Shown: positions 17,114-24,178 of the stretch, in pieces | How positions within the stretch are numbered: position 1 is the stretch's first letter | Layout: every line of letters starts with the position of its first letter | Assembly (NCBI GenBank): GCA_035279545.1 | Contig: DATEHM010000027.1 | Location: 1 to 24,178 of the forward strand | DNA from: Segetimicrobium sp035279545 | Lineage (GTDB): Bacteria > Sysuimicrobiota > Sysuimicrobiia > Sysuimicrobiales > Segetimicrobiaceae | Direction of reading: 5' to 3' | DNA length: 24,178 nt | Made by a program: the position numbers and the translations under genes | Notes under the pieces: generated by a model | Told to the model about the DNA's origin: nothing | The model's input: only the letters and a program-made list of their open reading frames with translations | Database searches by the model: none

Positions 17114-17240
17114 AGCGTGATGTGATTACCGGAGATGGCTCTTCTCTTCCCCGCACGCTGCGGGGAGCACTGGCTTTGGCGAGCCGGGTTGTCGGCGACC
17201 GACCGGAGGCAGCGGGCGGCGCAGCAATGGCGCGCAGAGG

Positions 17241-17269
17241 TTGCGGCATGTCCGTTACCTTCCTATAAT
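17241..17269 (+). promoter_or_regulatory. Strong sigma-A-type promoter of the sulfocyanin/oxidase cluster
   Basis: TTGCGG (17241-17246), exactly 17 bases, then a perfect TATAAT (17264-17269). Transcription would start near 17276, giving a leader of about 29 bases that contains AAAGGAGG (17293-17300) before the ATG at 17305. This is the best promoter seen in the window. Confidence 0.82.
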
Positions 17270-17304
17270 ATTTGCGTGCCAAAACGCAGCCAAAGGAGGA
17301 TCGC

Positions 17305-17808
17305 ATGAAACGGATCTACCAGTTTGCCGTCGTCTTGGCGGGCATCGGGGCCCTGGTCGTTCTGGGCCTACCCCGAAACGGCGGAGCGGCCGCCGGCAGC
17401 GGCGTCGCGGCGTTCTCCATCGTCGCCGCGCAAACGCCGGCGAACGGAGAGCTGAACTACAACGGGACCGACAAAGGACATCTGGTGATCACGGTTCCCC
17501 TGGGGGCGACCGTGAAGCTGACGCTGTCGAATAAGGGCAGTCTGCCGCACAGCCTGGAGGTGATCCCGTACACGAACACCCTACCGGCGCAGGCCCTGCC
17601 GACGCCCGCGTTTCCTGGGGCGGTGACCCACAACCCGCAGGTGGGGATCACCAAGGGGCAGACGGCCACGATCCAGTTCACTGCCGGCAAAGCGGGAAAG
17701 TACCAGTTCATCTGCGGCTTTCCCGGGCACGCGCTGCTCGGCATGTGGGGCACCTTCCAAGTCTCCCCCTCGGCGACGGCCAAGCCGAGCTTAACCGTCA
17801 ACAAATAG
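17305..17808 (+). CDS. Sulfocyanin-like type 1 (blue) copper protein
   Basis: A 167-residue exported or membrane-anchored cupredoxin. The N-terminus MKRIYQFAVVLAGIGALVVLGL is a signal peptide or anchor, followed by a Gly/Ala-rich segment. The copper site is complete: H82 in LPHSLEV, C137, H142 and M147 in FICGFPGHALLGMWG, giving C-x4-H-x4-M. That spacing, the GFPGHALLGMWG loop and NGTDKGHLVITVPLGATV earlier in the domain resemble sulfocyanin (SoxE), a blue copper electron carrier of archaeal and some bacterial respiratory chains. It probably carries electrons outside the cytoplasmic membrane to the oxidase encoded downstream (coxB begins 155 bases later). The start is set by AAAGGAGG just upstream; an in-frame ATG 11 codons earlier lies inside the leader. 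Plain plastocyanin/azurin is less likely. Confidence 0.87.
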   Translation: MKRIYQFAVVLAGIGALVVLGLPRNGGAAAGSGVAAFSIVAAQTPANGELNYNGTDKGHLVITVPLGATVKLTLSNKGSLPHSLEVIPYTNTLPAQALPTPAFPGAVTHNPQVGITKGQTATIQFTAGKAGKYQFICGFPGHALLGMWGTFQVSPSATAKPSLTVNK

Positions 17809-17842
17809 ACGGCGGCCCCCGCCTCGTGTTCCCCTCATCCCA

Positions 17843-17860
17843 CCGACCCACGTCGGGCGG
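17843..17860 (+). terminator. Weak hairpin after the sulfocyanin gene
   Basis: CCGAC-ccac-GTCGG (17843-17856) with a few outer C/G pairs, 35 bases after the stop and without a T-tract. At most partial termination, allowing read-through into coxB. Confidence 0.3.
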
Positions 17861-17902
17861 GAGGGTTACGCGTCGTTTGGGACGAATTGATGGGGAGTGA
17901 TC

Positions 17903-17926
17903 GGCGGGGCTAGGTGAGACCCCGCC
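17903..17926 (+). promoter_or_regulatory. Hairpin in the coxB leader
   Basis: GGCGGGG (17903-17909), ten-base loop, CCCCGCC (17920-17926): a perfect 7-bp stem ending 37 bases before the coxB ATG. It could modulate termination or mRNA processing between sulfocyanin and coxB; no promoter is evident nearby. Confidence 0.4.
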
Positions 17927-17963
17927 CCTCGATCCTCGACCACGCTGTTAGAGAGGACACTCG

Positions 17964-18791
17964 ATGCAGCCGCAGAGCGTTGTCCGCGACGAACGACGCG
18001 CCGGGTTTTGGGCCGGGATCCTCATCCTGTTCATCCTGGTCGCCGGCGTCGTCTCCTTCATCGTGGCCAGGTATCAGTGGTGGCTCCAGCCTCTCGCCTC
18101 GGTCCAGGGACGGGTGATCGACGAGTACTTCTACGCCATTCTCCTGGCGACGGCCATCGGGTTCGTGGCCACCCACATTTTCCTGGCGGTTGCCCTGATG
18201 CGCTATACGGCCCGCGGCAAAGAGCGGGCCGCACACTGGCACGAGCACCTGGGCGCCGAGCTCACCTGGACGCTGGTCCCGGGCGCCGCCTTCATTTTTC
18301 TGGGGATCCTGGGGGTGTTCACCTGGTCGCGGCTCTACAGCGCGCCGCCGGCGAACGCCCAGATCGTTGAGGTGACAGGCCGGCAGTTCTTCTGGTACAT
18401 CCGCTACCCCGGGCCGGATGGGAAGCTGGCGCGCACGGACCCCACACTGATCTCTCAGAGCAACCCGCTGGGGCTGGACCCCAACGACCCGGCCACTAAG
18501 GCCAACCTGGTCGTCACGAACGAACTGCATCTGGTCGCCGGCCGCCCGGTCGAGGTCCGCATCCGGTCGATTGACGTGATCCACAGTTTCTTCCTCCCGA
18601 ACTTCCGCGTGAAGCAGGACGCCGTGCCGGGGAGGACGGTGGACATTTGGTTCACCCCCGACAAGCCGGGCAACTACCAGATCGCGTGCGCACAGCTGTG
18701 CGGAGTCGGCCACTACACGATGCGCGGGAACGTCACCGTCGAGTCCCAGACCGCCTTCGAGCAATGGCTCCAGCAGCAGGCGGCGCACTGA
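17964..18791 (+). CDS. coxB: Cytochrome c oxidase subunit II (CuA)
   Basis: A 275-residue subunit of the proton-pumping haem-copper terminal oxidase; it accepts electrons at the outer face of the membrane through the binuclear CuA centre and passes them to subunit I. Hydrophobic segments lie at about 15-37 (signal or extra helix), 57-79 and 104-122, followed by a cupredoxin domain with QFFWYIRYPG (141-150). CuA ligands are all present: H207 in DVIHSFFLP, then C242, C246, H250 and M253 in CAQLCGVGHYTM; Q244 replaces the commoner glutamate, which binds through its backbone. There is no C-terminal cytochrome c domain, so an external donor is needed. The ATG at 17964 has GAGAGGAC upstream. First gene of coxBACC-subunit IV, 28 bases before coxA. 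Confidence 0.95.
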   Translation: MQPQSVVRDERRAGFWAGILILFILVAGVVSFIVARYQWWLQPLASVQGRVIDEYFYAILLATAIGFVATHIFLAVALMRYTARGKERAAHWHEHLGAELTWTLVPGAAFIFLGILGVFTWSRLYSAPPANAQIVEVTGRQFFWYIRYPGPDGKLARTDPTLISQSNPLGLDPNDPATKANLVVTNELHLVAGRPVEVRIRSIDVIHSFFLPNFRVKQDAVPGRTVDIWFTPDKPGNYQIACAQLCGVGHYTMRGNVTVESQTAFEQWLQQQAAH

Positions 18792-18819
18792 GCGAGGATC
18801 CCGATCAAGGAGAGCATCC

Positions 18820-20568
18820 GTGGAAACCGCACTCGCACACGAAGCGCACGTCACCCACCACCGGGAAAGCTTCATCCGCCATTATGTGTTCAGTCTCGAT
18901 CATAAGATGATCGGCAAGCAGTACTACTTCGTCACGCTGTTCATGGCCATGGTCGGCGGGGCGCTCGCGATGCTGATGCGGGCGCACCTCGGGTGGCCGG
19001 ACCGGGGGGTGTTGGATCCGCAGACCTACCTCCAGGCGGCGACGATGCACGGGACGGTGATGATCTTCTTCTTCCTGACGTCGATCCTCACCGGGGCCTT
19101 CGGCAACTTCCTCATCCCCCTGATGATCGGCGCGCCGGATATGGCGTTCCCGGTCCTTAACATGATGTCGTTCTGGACGTTTGTGCCCTCGGTGCTCGTC
19201 CTGCTCGCCTCGTTCTTCGTCCCCGGTGGACCCGCCGGCAACGGGTGGACCTCGTACGCGCCGCTCTCGGCGGTTCCCCAGGCGTCGCCGGCCTCCGGGC
19301 TCGGCCAGACGCTGTGGCTGGTCGCCATCCTCATCCTGATGATCTCGGCGCTGTTCGGATCCCTCAACTTCCTGACCACCATCATCAATATGCGCGCGCG
19401 CGGCCTATCGATGGGCCGGCTGCCGTTGACGATCTGGGGGATCTTCATCACCGCGATCCTCGCGCTCCTCTCCTTCCCCGTCCTCATGGCCGCCCTGACG
19501 ATGCTCCTCATGGACCGCGTGGCGGGGACGAGCTTCTTCGTGCCCGCCAACCTCCTGATCGGCGGCACGCCGGTGCACCACAGCGGCGGCGAACCGCTGC
19601 TCTGGCAGCACCTCTTTTGGTTCTTCGGGCATCCCGAGGTGTACATCCTGATCCTCACTCCGATGGGGATCGTCTCGGACGTCATCTCGACGTTTTCGCG
19701 CAAGCCGATCTTCGGCTACAAGGCGATGATCCTCTCCCTCGCGGCGATCGGGTTCCTCAGCTTCCTCGTCTGGGGACACCACATGTTCGTCAGCGGGATG
19801 AACCCGATCCTGGGGGCGACGTTCACGATCTCCACGATGATCATCGCCATCCCTTCCGCGATCAAGACCTTCAACTGGCTGACGACGCTCTGGCAGGGGC
19901 GGACCCGGTTCACCACCGCCCTCCTCTTCGCCGTCGCCTTCGTTTCGTTGTTTGTCACGGGCGGGCTGAGCGGGATCTTCCTCGCCGCCTCGCCGGTGGA
20001 TCTCTATTTCCACGACACGTACTTCGTCGTCGCGCACTTCCACTTCGTCATGGCGGCCGCGGCGCTGTTTGCCATCTTCGCCGGGAGCTACTACTGGTTC
20101 CCCAAGATGTTCGGGCGGATGATGAACGAGCGGCTGGGGAAGATCCACTTCGTGCTCACCTTCCTCGGCATCTACGGGACCTTCTTCCCCATGCACTTCC
20201 TGGGCACGAACGGGATGAGCCGGCGGCTCTACACCCCGGGCTTCTATCCGTTCCTGAGCCACGTTCAGCCGCTCGACGTCTTTATCTCGATCTGCGCGTT
20301 CGGCCTCGGGGCCGCGCAGCTGATCTTCATCTACAACTTCTTCGCGACGATCTTGTGGGGCCCGAAGGCCGAGCGCAACCCCTGGGAGTCGAATACCTTG
20401 GAGTGGACCGCGGACTCCCCGCCCCCGCACGGGAACTGGCCCGAGCCGCCGGTGGTGTACCGGTGGCCCTACGACTACAGCGTGCCCGGCGCGGCCGAGG
20501 ATTACATCCCGCAGACGGTGCCCGCCTCGCCGGCCTACGCCGGCGGTCACGGCGGCGCGGCGGAGTAG
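18820..20568 (+). CDS. coxA: Cytochrome c oxidase subunit I (haem-copper oxygen reductase, A family)
   Basis: The 582-residue catalytic subunit, which reduces oxygen to water at haem a3/CuB and pumps protons. Haem a is held by H77 (MHGTV) and H408; haem a3 by H406 (VVAHFHFVM). CuB ligands are H271 with the crosslinked Y275 (WFFGHPEVY) and H320/H321 (WGHHMF). D-channel residues N96 and D107 (APDMAF), E273 and the K-channel K349 (IPSAIK) are present, placing it in the A1-type family with a working E in HPEV. The usual FPRLNN is FPVLNM here. The C-terminus ends in a Gly/Ala-rich tail. The start is a GTG at 18820 with AAGGAGAG upstream. It is followed 6 bases later by coxC. Confidence 0.97.
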   Translation: METALAHEAHVTHHRESFIRHYVFSLDHKMIGKQYYFVTLFMAMVGGALAMLMRAHLGWPDRGVLDPQTYLQAATMHGTVMIFFFLTSILTGAFGNFLIPLMIGAPDMAFPVLNMMSFWTFVPSVLVLLASFFVPGGPAGNGWTSYAPLSAVPQASPASGLGQTLWLVAILILMISALFGSLNFLTTIINMRARGLSMGRLPLTIWGIFITAILALLSFPVLMAALTMLLMDRVAGTSFFVPANLLIGGTPVHHSGGEPLLWQHLFWFFGHPEVYILILTPMGIVSDVISTFSRKPIFGYKAMILSLAAIGFLSFLVWGHHMFVSGMNPILGATFTISTMIIAIPSAIKTFNWLTTLWQGRTRFTTALLFAVAFVSLFVTGGLSGIFLAASPVDLYFHDTYFVVAHFHFVMAAAALFAIFAGSYYWFPKMFGRMMNERLGKIHFVLTFLGIYGTFFPMHFLGTNGMSRRLYTPGFYPFLSHVQPLDVFISICAFGLGAAQLIFIYNFFATILWGPKAERNPWESNTLEWTADSPPPHGNWPEPPVVYRWPYDYSVPGAAEDYIPQTVPASPAYAGGHGGAAE

Positions 20569-20574
20569 CCGATC

Positions 20575-21219
20575 ATGCCCACCGAGCTGATCGAGAAGCC
20601 CAAACCGGTCACCGGGCGGCCGGGCGGGCCGGGCCGCGGGGGCCGGTCCGACGGCAACGGAGCCCGGTCCGGTGGGGGCCCGACGCCGACGAACGCGGCC
20701 ACGATGGGATTGGGGTTCGCCCTGGCGGCGATCGCCATGCTGTTCGTGGCCTTCACCACGACCTACCTCGGCCACCGGCAGGACGGAACCTGGGCCGCCC
20801 TCCCCCTCCCGGGTGTCCTGTGGGTGGATACCGCGGTGCTGCTCGCGAGCAGCGCGGCCCTGGAATGGGGGCGGCGGCAGGCGAGGCAGGGGCACGCGGC
20901 GGCGTTCCGCCGGGGGATCACCGCAGCCTGGGGGCTGGGCCTCGTGTTCCTCGCCGGGCAGCTCGTGGCCTGGCGCCAGCTCGCGCATCTGGGAATCTAC
21001 CTGTCCAGCAATCCGCACAGCTCATTCTTCTACCTGCTCACGGGGGCCCACGGGGTGCACCTGCTGGTGGGCCTCGCCGCGCTCGGGATGATCCTCCCCC
21101 GGGCGTGGGAGGACGCCCTCCCGCCTTTCCGATCGACCGCGGTCGAGGTCACCGCGCTCTACTGGCACTTCCTCACCGTGTTGTGGCTCTATCTATTCGT
21201 AATTCTGTTCTGGCTGTAA
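20575..21219 (+). CDS. coxC: Cytochrome c oxidase subunit III-like protein (first copy)
   Basis: A 214-residue membrane protein of the CoxC/subunit III family, which supports oxygen delivery and proton uptake in subunit I. A Gly/Arg/Pro-rich N-terminal tail (about residues 12-38) precedes about five helices. Family motifs: SSFFYLLTGAHGVHLLVG (about 148-165) and YWHFLTVLWLYLFVILFW at the C-terminus, with the conserved histidine of the YWHF motif. VAFTTTYLGHRQ follows the first helix. It begins 6 bases after the coxA stop, with GGCGGAG overlapping the coxA end as ribosome-binding site. A second subunit III-like gene follows at 39 bases. Identity as a subunit III family member is firm; which copy assembles in the main complex is not known. 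Confidence 0.9.
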   Translation: MPTELIEKPKPVTGRPGGPGRGGRSDGNGARSGGGPTPTNAATMGLGFALAAIAMLFVAFTTTYLGHRQDGTWAALPLPGVLWVDTAVLLASSAALEWGRRQARQGHAAAFRRGITAAWGLGLVFLAGQLVAWRQLAHLGIYLSSNPHSSFFYLLTGAHGVHLLVGLAALGMILPRAWEDALPPFRSTAVEVTALYWHFLTVLWLYLFVILFWL

Positions 21220-21258
21220 TCCGGGTGGTGGCACCCGCATGAGGAGCGGCTGGCGACG

Positions 21259-21888
21259 ATGACGAACGCGGTGGAGACACGGGAACAGGCGCGGGACCTC
21301 GGGGCCCGCTGGGGTGGCGGGCGGTCGCCGTGGGACGTTGGCTGGCCCAAGCTGATGATGTGGCTGTTCCTCATCTCCGACGCCATGACGTTCGCCGGGC
21401 TCCTCATCGGCCTGTGGGTGATGCGGCTGGCCAGTCCCACCTGGCCCAACCACCTCCCCGGGGTGATGAACATTCCCTTCGTCGCCACGATGACGGTGAT
21501 CCTCATCTGCAGCAGCACGACGATGGCGATGTCGGTGTACGCTCTCCGGCAGGGGCTGCGCCGGCAGGCCGTGTGGTTCCTCGCCGCGACCGTGCTGGCG
21601 GGGCTGCTGTTCGCGGGCATGCAGGCCCGCGAGTGGACGCACTTCATCGAGCAGGGCGCCCGCCTCACCGGCAACCCCTGGGGGGTGCCAGCGTTCAGCT
21701 TCAGTTTCTTCATCATCACGGGGTTGCACGGCGCCCACGTCCTCGGCGGCATTGTGTACCTTTGGCTGATGGCCGACCGGGTTGCCCGGGGCGTCTCCTC
21801 GGCGGAAGGGGTCGAGGTCGCCGGGCTGTACTGGGGATTTGTCGACCTGGTCTGGGTGTTCATCTGGTCGTCGATCTACCTGCTGTGA
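21259..21888 (+). CDS. Cytochrome c oxidase subunit III-like protein (second copy)
   Basis: A 209-residue CoxC-family protein, closer to textbook subunit III in its first half: WPKLMMWLFLISDAMTFAGLL (about 29-49), then AGMQAREWTHFI, FFIITGLHGAHVLGGIVYL (about 150-168) and VEVAGLYWGFVDLVWVFIWS at the end. The usual YWHFVD motif has glycine in place of histidine (YWGFVD). Five to six helices are predicted. The ATG at 21259 follows GAGGAG by about 12 bases. Tandem subunit III genes occur in several non-proteobacterial oxidase clusters, where they may make one larger subunit III-like assembly. It is co-directional with the other cox genes and 40 bases before subunit IV. Confidence 0.9.
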   Translation: MTNAVETREQARDLGARWGGGRSPWDVGWPKLMMWLFLISDAMTFAGLLIGLWVMRLASPTWPNHLPGVMNIPFVATMTVILICSSTTMAMSVYALRQGLRRQAVWFLAATVLAGLLFAGMQAREWTHFIEQGARLTGNPWGVPAFSFSFFIITGLHGAHVLGGIVYLWLMADRVARGVSSAEGVEVAGLYWGFVDLVWVFIWSSIYLL

Positions 21889-21928
21889 TGCGTGCGTCTC
21901 GACCCTATCGGACGGAGGCCAACGGATC

Positions 21929-22225
21929 ATGACGGAAGAACCCCAGGGCCTGAGCCGGCTCTACCTCACCGCCTGGCTGGTCCTCATCGCCATCACCGCC
22001 CTGGAGATGAGCACGGTGCTGGTCTTTCACGTCTCGGCCGGGACCCGCGTCGTCATCCTGATCGTGTTGGCCCTGATGAAGGCGAGCCTGATCGGTGCCT
22101 ACTACATGGGCCTGCGGTTCGAGCGGCTGGCGATGGCCTACATCGCGATCCTGCCGTTGATCCTGCTTTTCCTGATGCTGCTCGCGGTCGTCCCCGACGC
22201 GGCCCTGCTCCTGCCGCACCACTGA
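21929..22225 (+). CDS. Cytochrome c oxidase subunit IV (prokaryotic type)
   Basis: A 98-residue small membrane protein with three predicted helices: YLTAWLVLIAITALEMSTVLVF (about 11-32), TRVVILIVLALMKASLIGAYYMG (about 39-61) and MAYIAILPLILLFLMLLAVV near the end. The MKASLIGAYYMGLRFE motif is typical of the prokaryotic subunit IV family, an accessory subunit of the oxidase. The ATG at 21929 is preferred over the longer open frame because GGAGG (21915-21919) lies about 9 bases upstream and the hydrophobic pattern begins there. Last gene of the oxidase cluster, before the hairpin at 22235-22269. Confidence 0.88.
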   Translation: MTEEPQGLSRLYLTAWLVLIAITALEMSTVLVFHVSAGTRVVILIVLALMKASLIGAYYMGLRFERLAMAYIAILPLILLFLMLLAVVPDAALLLPHH

Positions 22226-22234
22226 CCCCACCTT

Positions 22235-22269
22235 CGCGCCGCATCGCGGGGCCGGCATCCCGCGGCGCG
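22235..22269 (+). terminator. Hairpin after the oxidase cluster, probable terminator
   Basis: CGCGCCGC (22235-22242) pairs perfectly with GCGGCGCG (22262-22269); an alternative inner pairing CGCGGG/CCCGCG is possible. It starts 10 bases after the subunit IV stop. No T-tract follows. Confidence 0.5.
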
Positions 22270-22313
22270 CCGCCCCGTCCCTCCTCCCCTTCGCTTTCGC
22301 CGGCCGGGACGGC

Positions 22314-22808
22314 GTGAAGGTGGCCCCAAAACGTGGCGCCGAGGCGATCCTGCGGCCGGCGGCGAGCGCCGACGCGGCGGAGATCGCCGAGGTGTTCCTC
22401 GCCGCCCGGCGCGACGCGCTCCCCTATCTGCCCGCGATCCACGGCGACGAGGAGACGCGGCGCTGGATCCCCGAGGTGGTGATGCGCCACAGCGCGGTCT
22501 GGATCGCCGAACTCGACGGCACGATCGTCGGGTTTCTTGCCCTGACCGGCGATCACCTCGACCACCTCTACGTCCGACCCGGCTATTACCGGCAGGGGAT
22601 CGGAGACCGGTTGCTCGCCCGGGCCAAGGCGATGAGCCCCAGGCGGCTGCGGCTGTTCACGTTCCAGCGGAACGAGCGCGCGCGAGGGTTCTACGAGGCG
22701 CGGGGGTTCGTGCCCATCGAGTTGACCGACGGGGCGGGCAACGAGGAGCGGGAGCCCGACGTCCTCTACGAGTGGGTGCCTTCGGGCCCCGCGGCGGGGG
22801 CGGGATGA
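22314..22808 (+). CDS. GNAT-family N-acetyltransferase
   Basis: A 164-residue GNAT protein. The domain reads ILRPAASADAAEIAEVFLAA at the N-terminus, AVWIAELDGTIVGFLAL in the central strands, LDHLYVRPGYYRQGIGDRLL over the acetyl-CoA pyrophosphate-binding loop (motif A, about residues 82-101), then FTFQRNERARGFYEARGFV, the usual C-terminal motif. These are small-molecule or protein acetyltransferases; the substrate is unknown. The start is a GTG at 22314, with another GTG two codons on and no clear ribosome-binding site, so the exact start is uncertain. Its last 43 bases overlap the 3' end of the opposing PaaK-like gene. It probably has a transcript separate from the oxidase genes. Confidence 0.87.
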   Translation: MKVAPKRGAEAILRPAASADAAEIAEVFLAARRDALPYLPAIHGDEETRRWIPEVVMRHSAVWIAELDGTIVGFLALTGDHLDHLYVRPGYYRQGIGDRLLARAKAMSPRRLRLFTFQRNERARGFYEARGFVPIELTDGAGNEEREPDVLYEWVPSGPAAGAG

Positions 22809-24151
22809 TGCGTCGGCTGGGGGGTGGCGCGCGGGCGGCTGTCGAGGACACGCTTGGCCTTGAACTCGGTGCGCTGCAGTGACCCGGCGGGCACGATCGC
22901 GACCGCGGGGGAGACCAGCAGCGCTTCGCGCAGCGCCCGGCGCACGCGCTCCGGGAGATCGGGAGCCGCCGCGGTCGTCCCGGCCTCCACGATGACCGTG
23001 CACCGGTCCAATCCGGTATCATGCTCCGTCTCCAGCTCGATCCGAAACTCGTCGCTCAGCTCGGCGAACGCGCGGACGGCCTGCTCAACCTGCACCGGAT
23101 AGAACTTCGCCCCGCGGAAGACGACGAGATCATCGTGGCGGGCCACGATCCCCTGGGGGGACCGCGCGTGCGTCCGCCCGCAGCGGCACGGTGTGGGGTC
23201 CAGCCGGGCGTAGTCATTCGTCCAGTAGCGGATCATCGGGGTGGCCTCCCGGGTGAGGTGGGTGATCACGACGATCCCCTGCTCGCCCGGGGGCAGCGGC
23301 TGCCTCGTCTCGGGATCCACGATCTCGACGAGATAGTGATCCTCCGCCCAGTGCAGCCCCGCCTTCGCATCGCACTCGCTGGCGAAGGTGGGCCCGATCT
23401 CCGCCAGGCCGTAGTAGTCGTACGCGTCGATGCCGAGGGCGCGCTCGAGCCGCGCGCGCGTGCTCGGGAGCTCGGTCCCGGCTTCCCCGCCAAAGCATCC
23501 CAGGCGGAGGGCCAGGGTGTCGGGCGCCTGCCCCGCCGCCCGCAGCCGCTCCCCGATGTACAGCCCGAACGAGGGGGTCGCCAGTATGACGGTGGCCCGG
23601 GCCCGGGTCATCATCTCGATCTGGCGGGCCGCCGGGGTCGTCCCGGCCGGCAGGCAGAACGCGCCGATGCGCCCCGCCGCGTAGTGCACCGCCATCCCGG
23701 CCACCCAGAGGCCGTAGGCGAACGCGTTCTGGACCACGTCCCCCGGCCGGGTCCCGAACGACCACATCGTCCGGGCCGTGTGGTCGGTGATGGTCTCCAC
23801 GTCGGAGGCGGACCAGATCGTGTTGACGGGCTGCCCGGTCGTCCCCGACGAGGGATGCAGCTCGCGCAACGCCTGCGGGGGGGCGAGCAGGTACCGCCCG
23901 AATGGTGGGTGGGCGGCCTGCTCGTCGCGCAGTTCCTGCTTGGTGACGAACGGGAACCGGGCAAGGTCGGACAGCCGGGCGAGATGGCGGGGCGCCACCC
24001 CGGCCCGGTCAAATTTCTCCCGGTAGAACGGCGATCCGTCGTAGCACCGGGCCAGCTGCCGCCGGAGGCGCTCCAACTGGAGCGCCTCCAACGCGGGGCG
24101 GGCCAGCGTTTCGATCGGGCGATCCCAGAACCGGTCACGCGGCTCAGGCAC
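22766..24151 (-). CDS. Phenylacetate-CoA ligase family protein (PaaK-like AMP-forming ligase)
   Basis: A 461-residue ANL-superfamily ligase of the PaaK type, which activates an aryl or acyl acid to its CoA thioester with ATP. Motifs: YDGSPFYREKFDRAG (37-51), the P-loop SSGTTGQP (101-108), FGGEAGTELP (220-229), YDYYGLAEIGPTFASEC (244-260), GEQGIVVITHL (289-299), TPMIRYWTND (304-313), CRCGRTHAR (322-330), DDLVVFRGAKFYPVQVE (340-356) and a C-terminal lysine stretch FKAKRVLDSR. Family members also act on benzoate-type and other acids, so phenylacetate is only the default guess; no paaABCDE or ring-opening genes are here. The start is a GTG at 24151 with GGAGGG about 8 bases upstream. The last 20 or so residues are Pro/Ala-rich and overlap the opposing GNAT gene. 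Confidence 0.92.
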   Translation of the reverse strand: MPEPRDRFWDRPIETLARPALEALQLERLRRQLARCYDGSPFYREKFDRAGVAPRHLARLSDLARFPFVTKQELRDEQAAHPPFGRYLLAPPQALRELHPSSGTTGQPVNTIWSASDVETITDHTARTMWSFGTRPGDVVQNAFAYGLWVAGMAVHYAAGRIGAFCLPAGTTPAARQIEMMTRARATVILATPSFGLYIGERLRAAGQAPDTLALRLGCFGGEAGTELPSTRARLERALGIDAYDYYGLAEIGPTFASECDAKAGLHWAEDHYLVEIVDPETRQPLPPGEQGIVVITHLTREATPMIRYWTNDYARLDPTPCRCGRTHARSPQGIVARHDDLVVFRGAKFYPVQVEQAVRAFAELSDEFRIELETEHDTGLDRCTVIVEAGTTAAAPDLPERVRRALREALLVSPAVAIVPAGSLQRTEFKAKRVLDSRPRATPQPTHHPAPAAGPEGTHS

Positions 24152-24178
24152 GGCGTGCCCTCCTTCGGCAGGCTCAGT

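Larger units (their letters stand above)
16927..17304. other. Divergent intergenic region between livK and the sulfocyanin gene
   Basis: 378 bases without a gene. It holds the plus-strand promoter at 17241-17269, a palindrome at 17099-17113, a hairpin CCCCGCA-cgc-TGCGGGG (17149-17165) and a short C/G-rich inverted repeat near 16997-17011 in the livK leader. An A+T-richer patch at about 16945-16995 is the most likely place for a livK promoter, but I could not identify convincing -35/-10 elements there. Confidence 0.6.

Noticed and set aside
17149..17165. CCCCGCA-cgc-TGCGGGG hairpin as a terminator
   Set aside because: It lies about 75 bases upstream of a promoter and more than 220 bases before livK on the other strand, so no transcript is known to end there; no T-tract.
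19245..21242. Plus-strand open frame of 665 residues across coxA and coxC
   Set aside because: Out-of-frame shadow over two well-supported genes; Arg/Asp/His-rich with no hydrophobic helices.

Overview
This is a GC-rich bacterial chromosomal window, by eye roughly two thirds G+C, with densely packed genes. The organism looks like an aerobic heterotroph. The primary sigma factor is the short SigA type (384 residues, without the long insertion seen in proteobacterial RpoD) and sits directly behind dnaG. That arrangement fits Terrabacteria-like lineages (Sysuimicrobiota/CSP1-3, Chloroflexota, Armatimonadota), but the phylum is an inference and was not tested.

Layout: 1-1041 (minus) carries an SDR oxidoreductase followed by the N-terminus of an Ldh-family malate/lactate dehydrogenase that runs off the window. 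1088-1627 is a dead, internally deleted insertion sequence with paired terminal repeats and a probable 15-18 bp target duplication. 1741-2436 (minus) is a GNAT acetyltransferase. 2605-3579 (plus) is a decayed M28-type peptidase. 3664-6680 (minus) holds acetoacetyl-CoA synthetase followed by an EamA transporter. 6929-7285 (plus) is a small SPW-repeat membrane protein with its own clear sigma-A-type promoter. 7411-10330 (minus) is dnaG-rpoD with a short overlap. 10519-11844 (plus) is a class III aminotransferase with an unusual four-cysteine cluster. 11852-16926 (minus) is a branched-chain-amino-acid-type ABC uptake operon, livK-livH-livMG-livF, in which the LivM permease and the LivG ATPase are one polypeptide. 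17305-22225 (plus) is a terminal oxidase cluster: a sulfocyanin-like blue copper protein, then coxB, coxA, two coxC-like genes and a subunit IV gene. The end holds a second GNAT protein (plus) and a phenylacetate-CoA-ligase-family enzyme (minus) whose 3' ends overlap.

How the genes fit together: the sulfocyanin-like protein has a strong TTGCGG-N17-TATAAT promoter and lies just upstream of an A-type cytochrome c oxidase whose subunit II has a CuA site but no fused cytochrome c domain. The likely reading is that the blue copper protein delivers electrons to CuA. The liv operon, the aminotransferase, acetoacetyl-CoA synthetase and the PaaK-like ligase suggest uptake and catabolism of amino acids and organic acids feeding acyl-CoA metabolism.

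I see no CRISPR array, tRNA, rRNA, prophage or defence island. The most notable items are the sulfocyanin-oxidase pairing, the LivM-LivG fusion, the architecture of the dead insertion sequence, and a palindromic putative operator in the livK/sulfocyanin divergent region. I do not claim a wholly new system.
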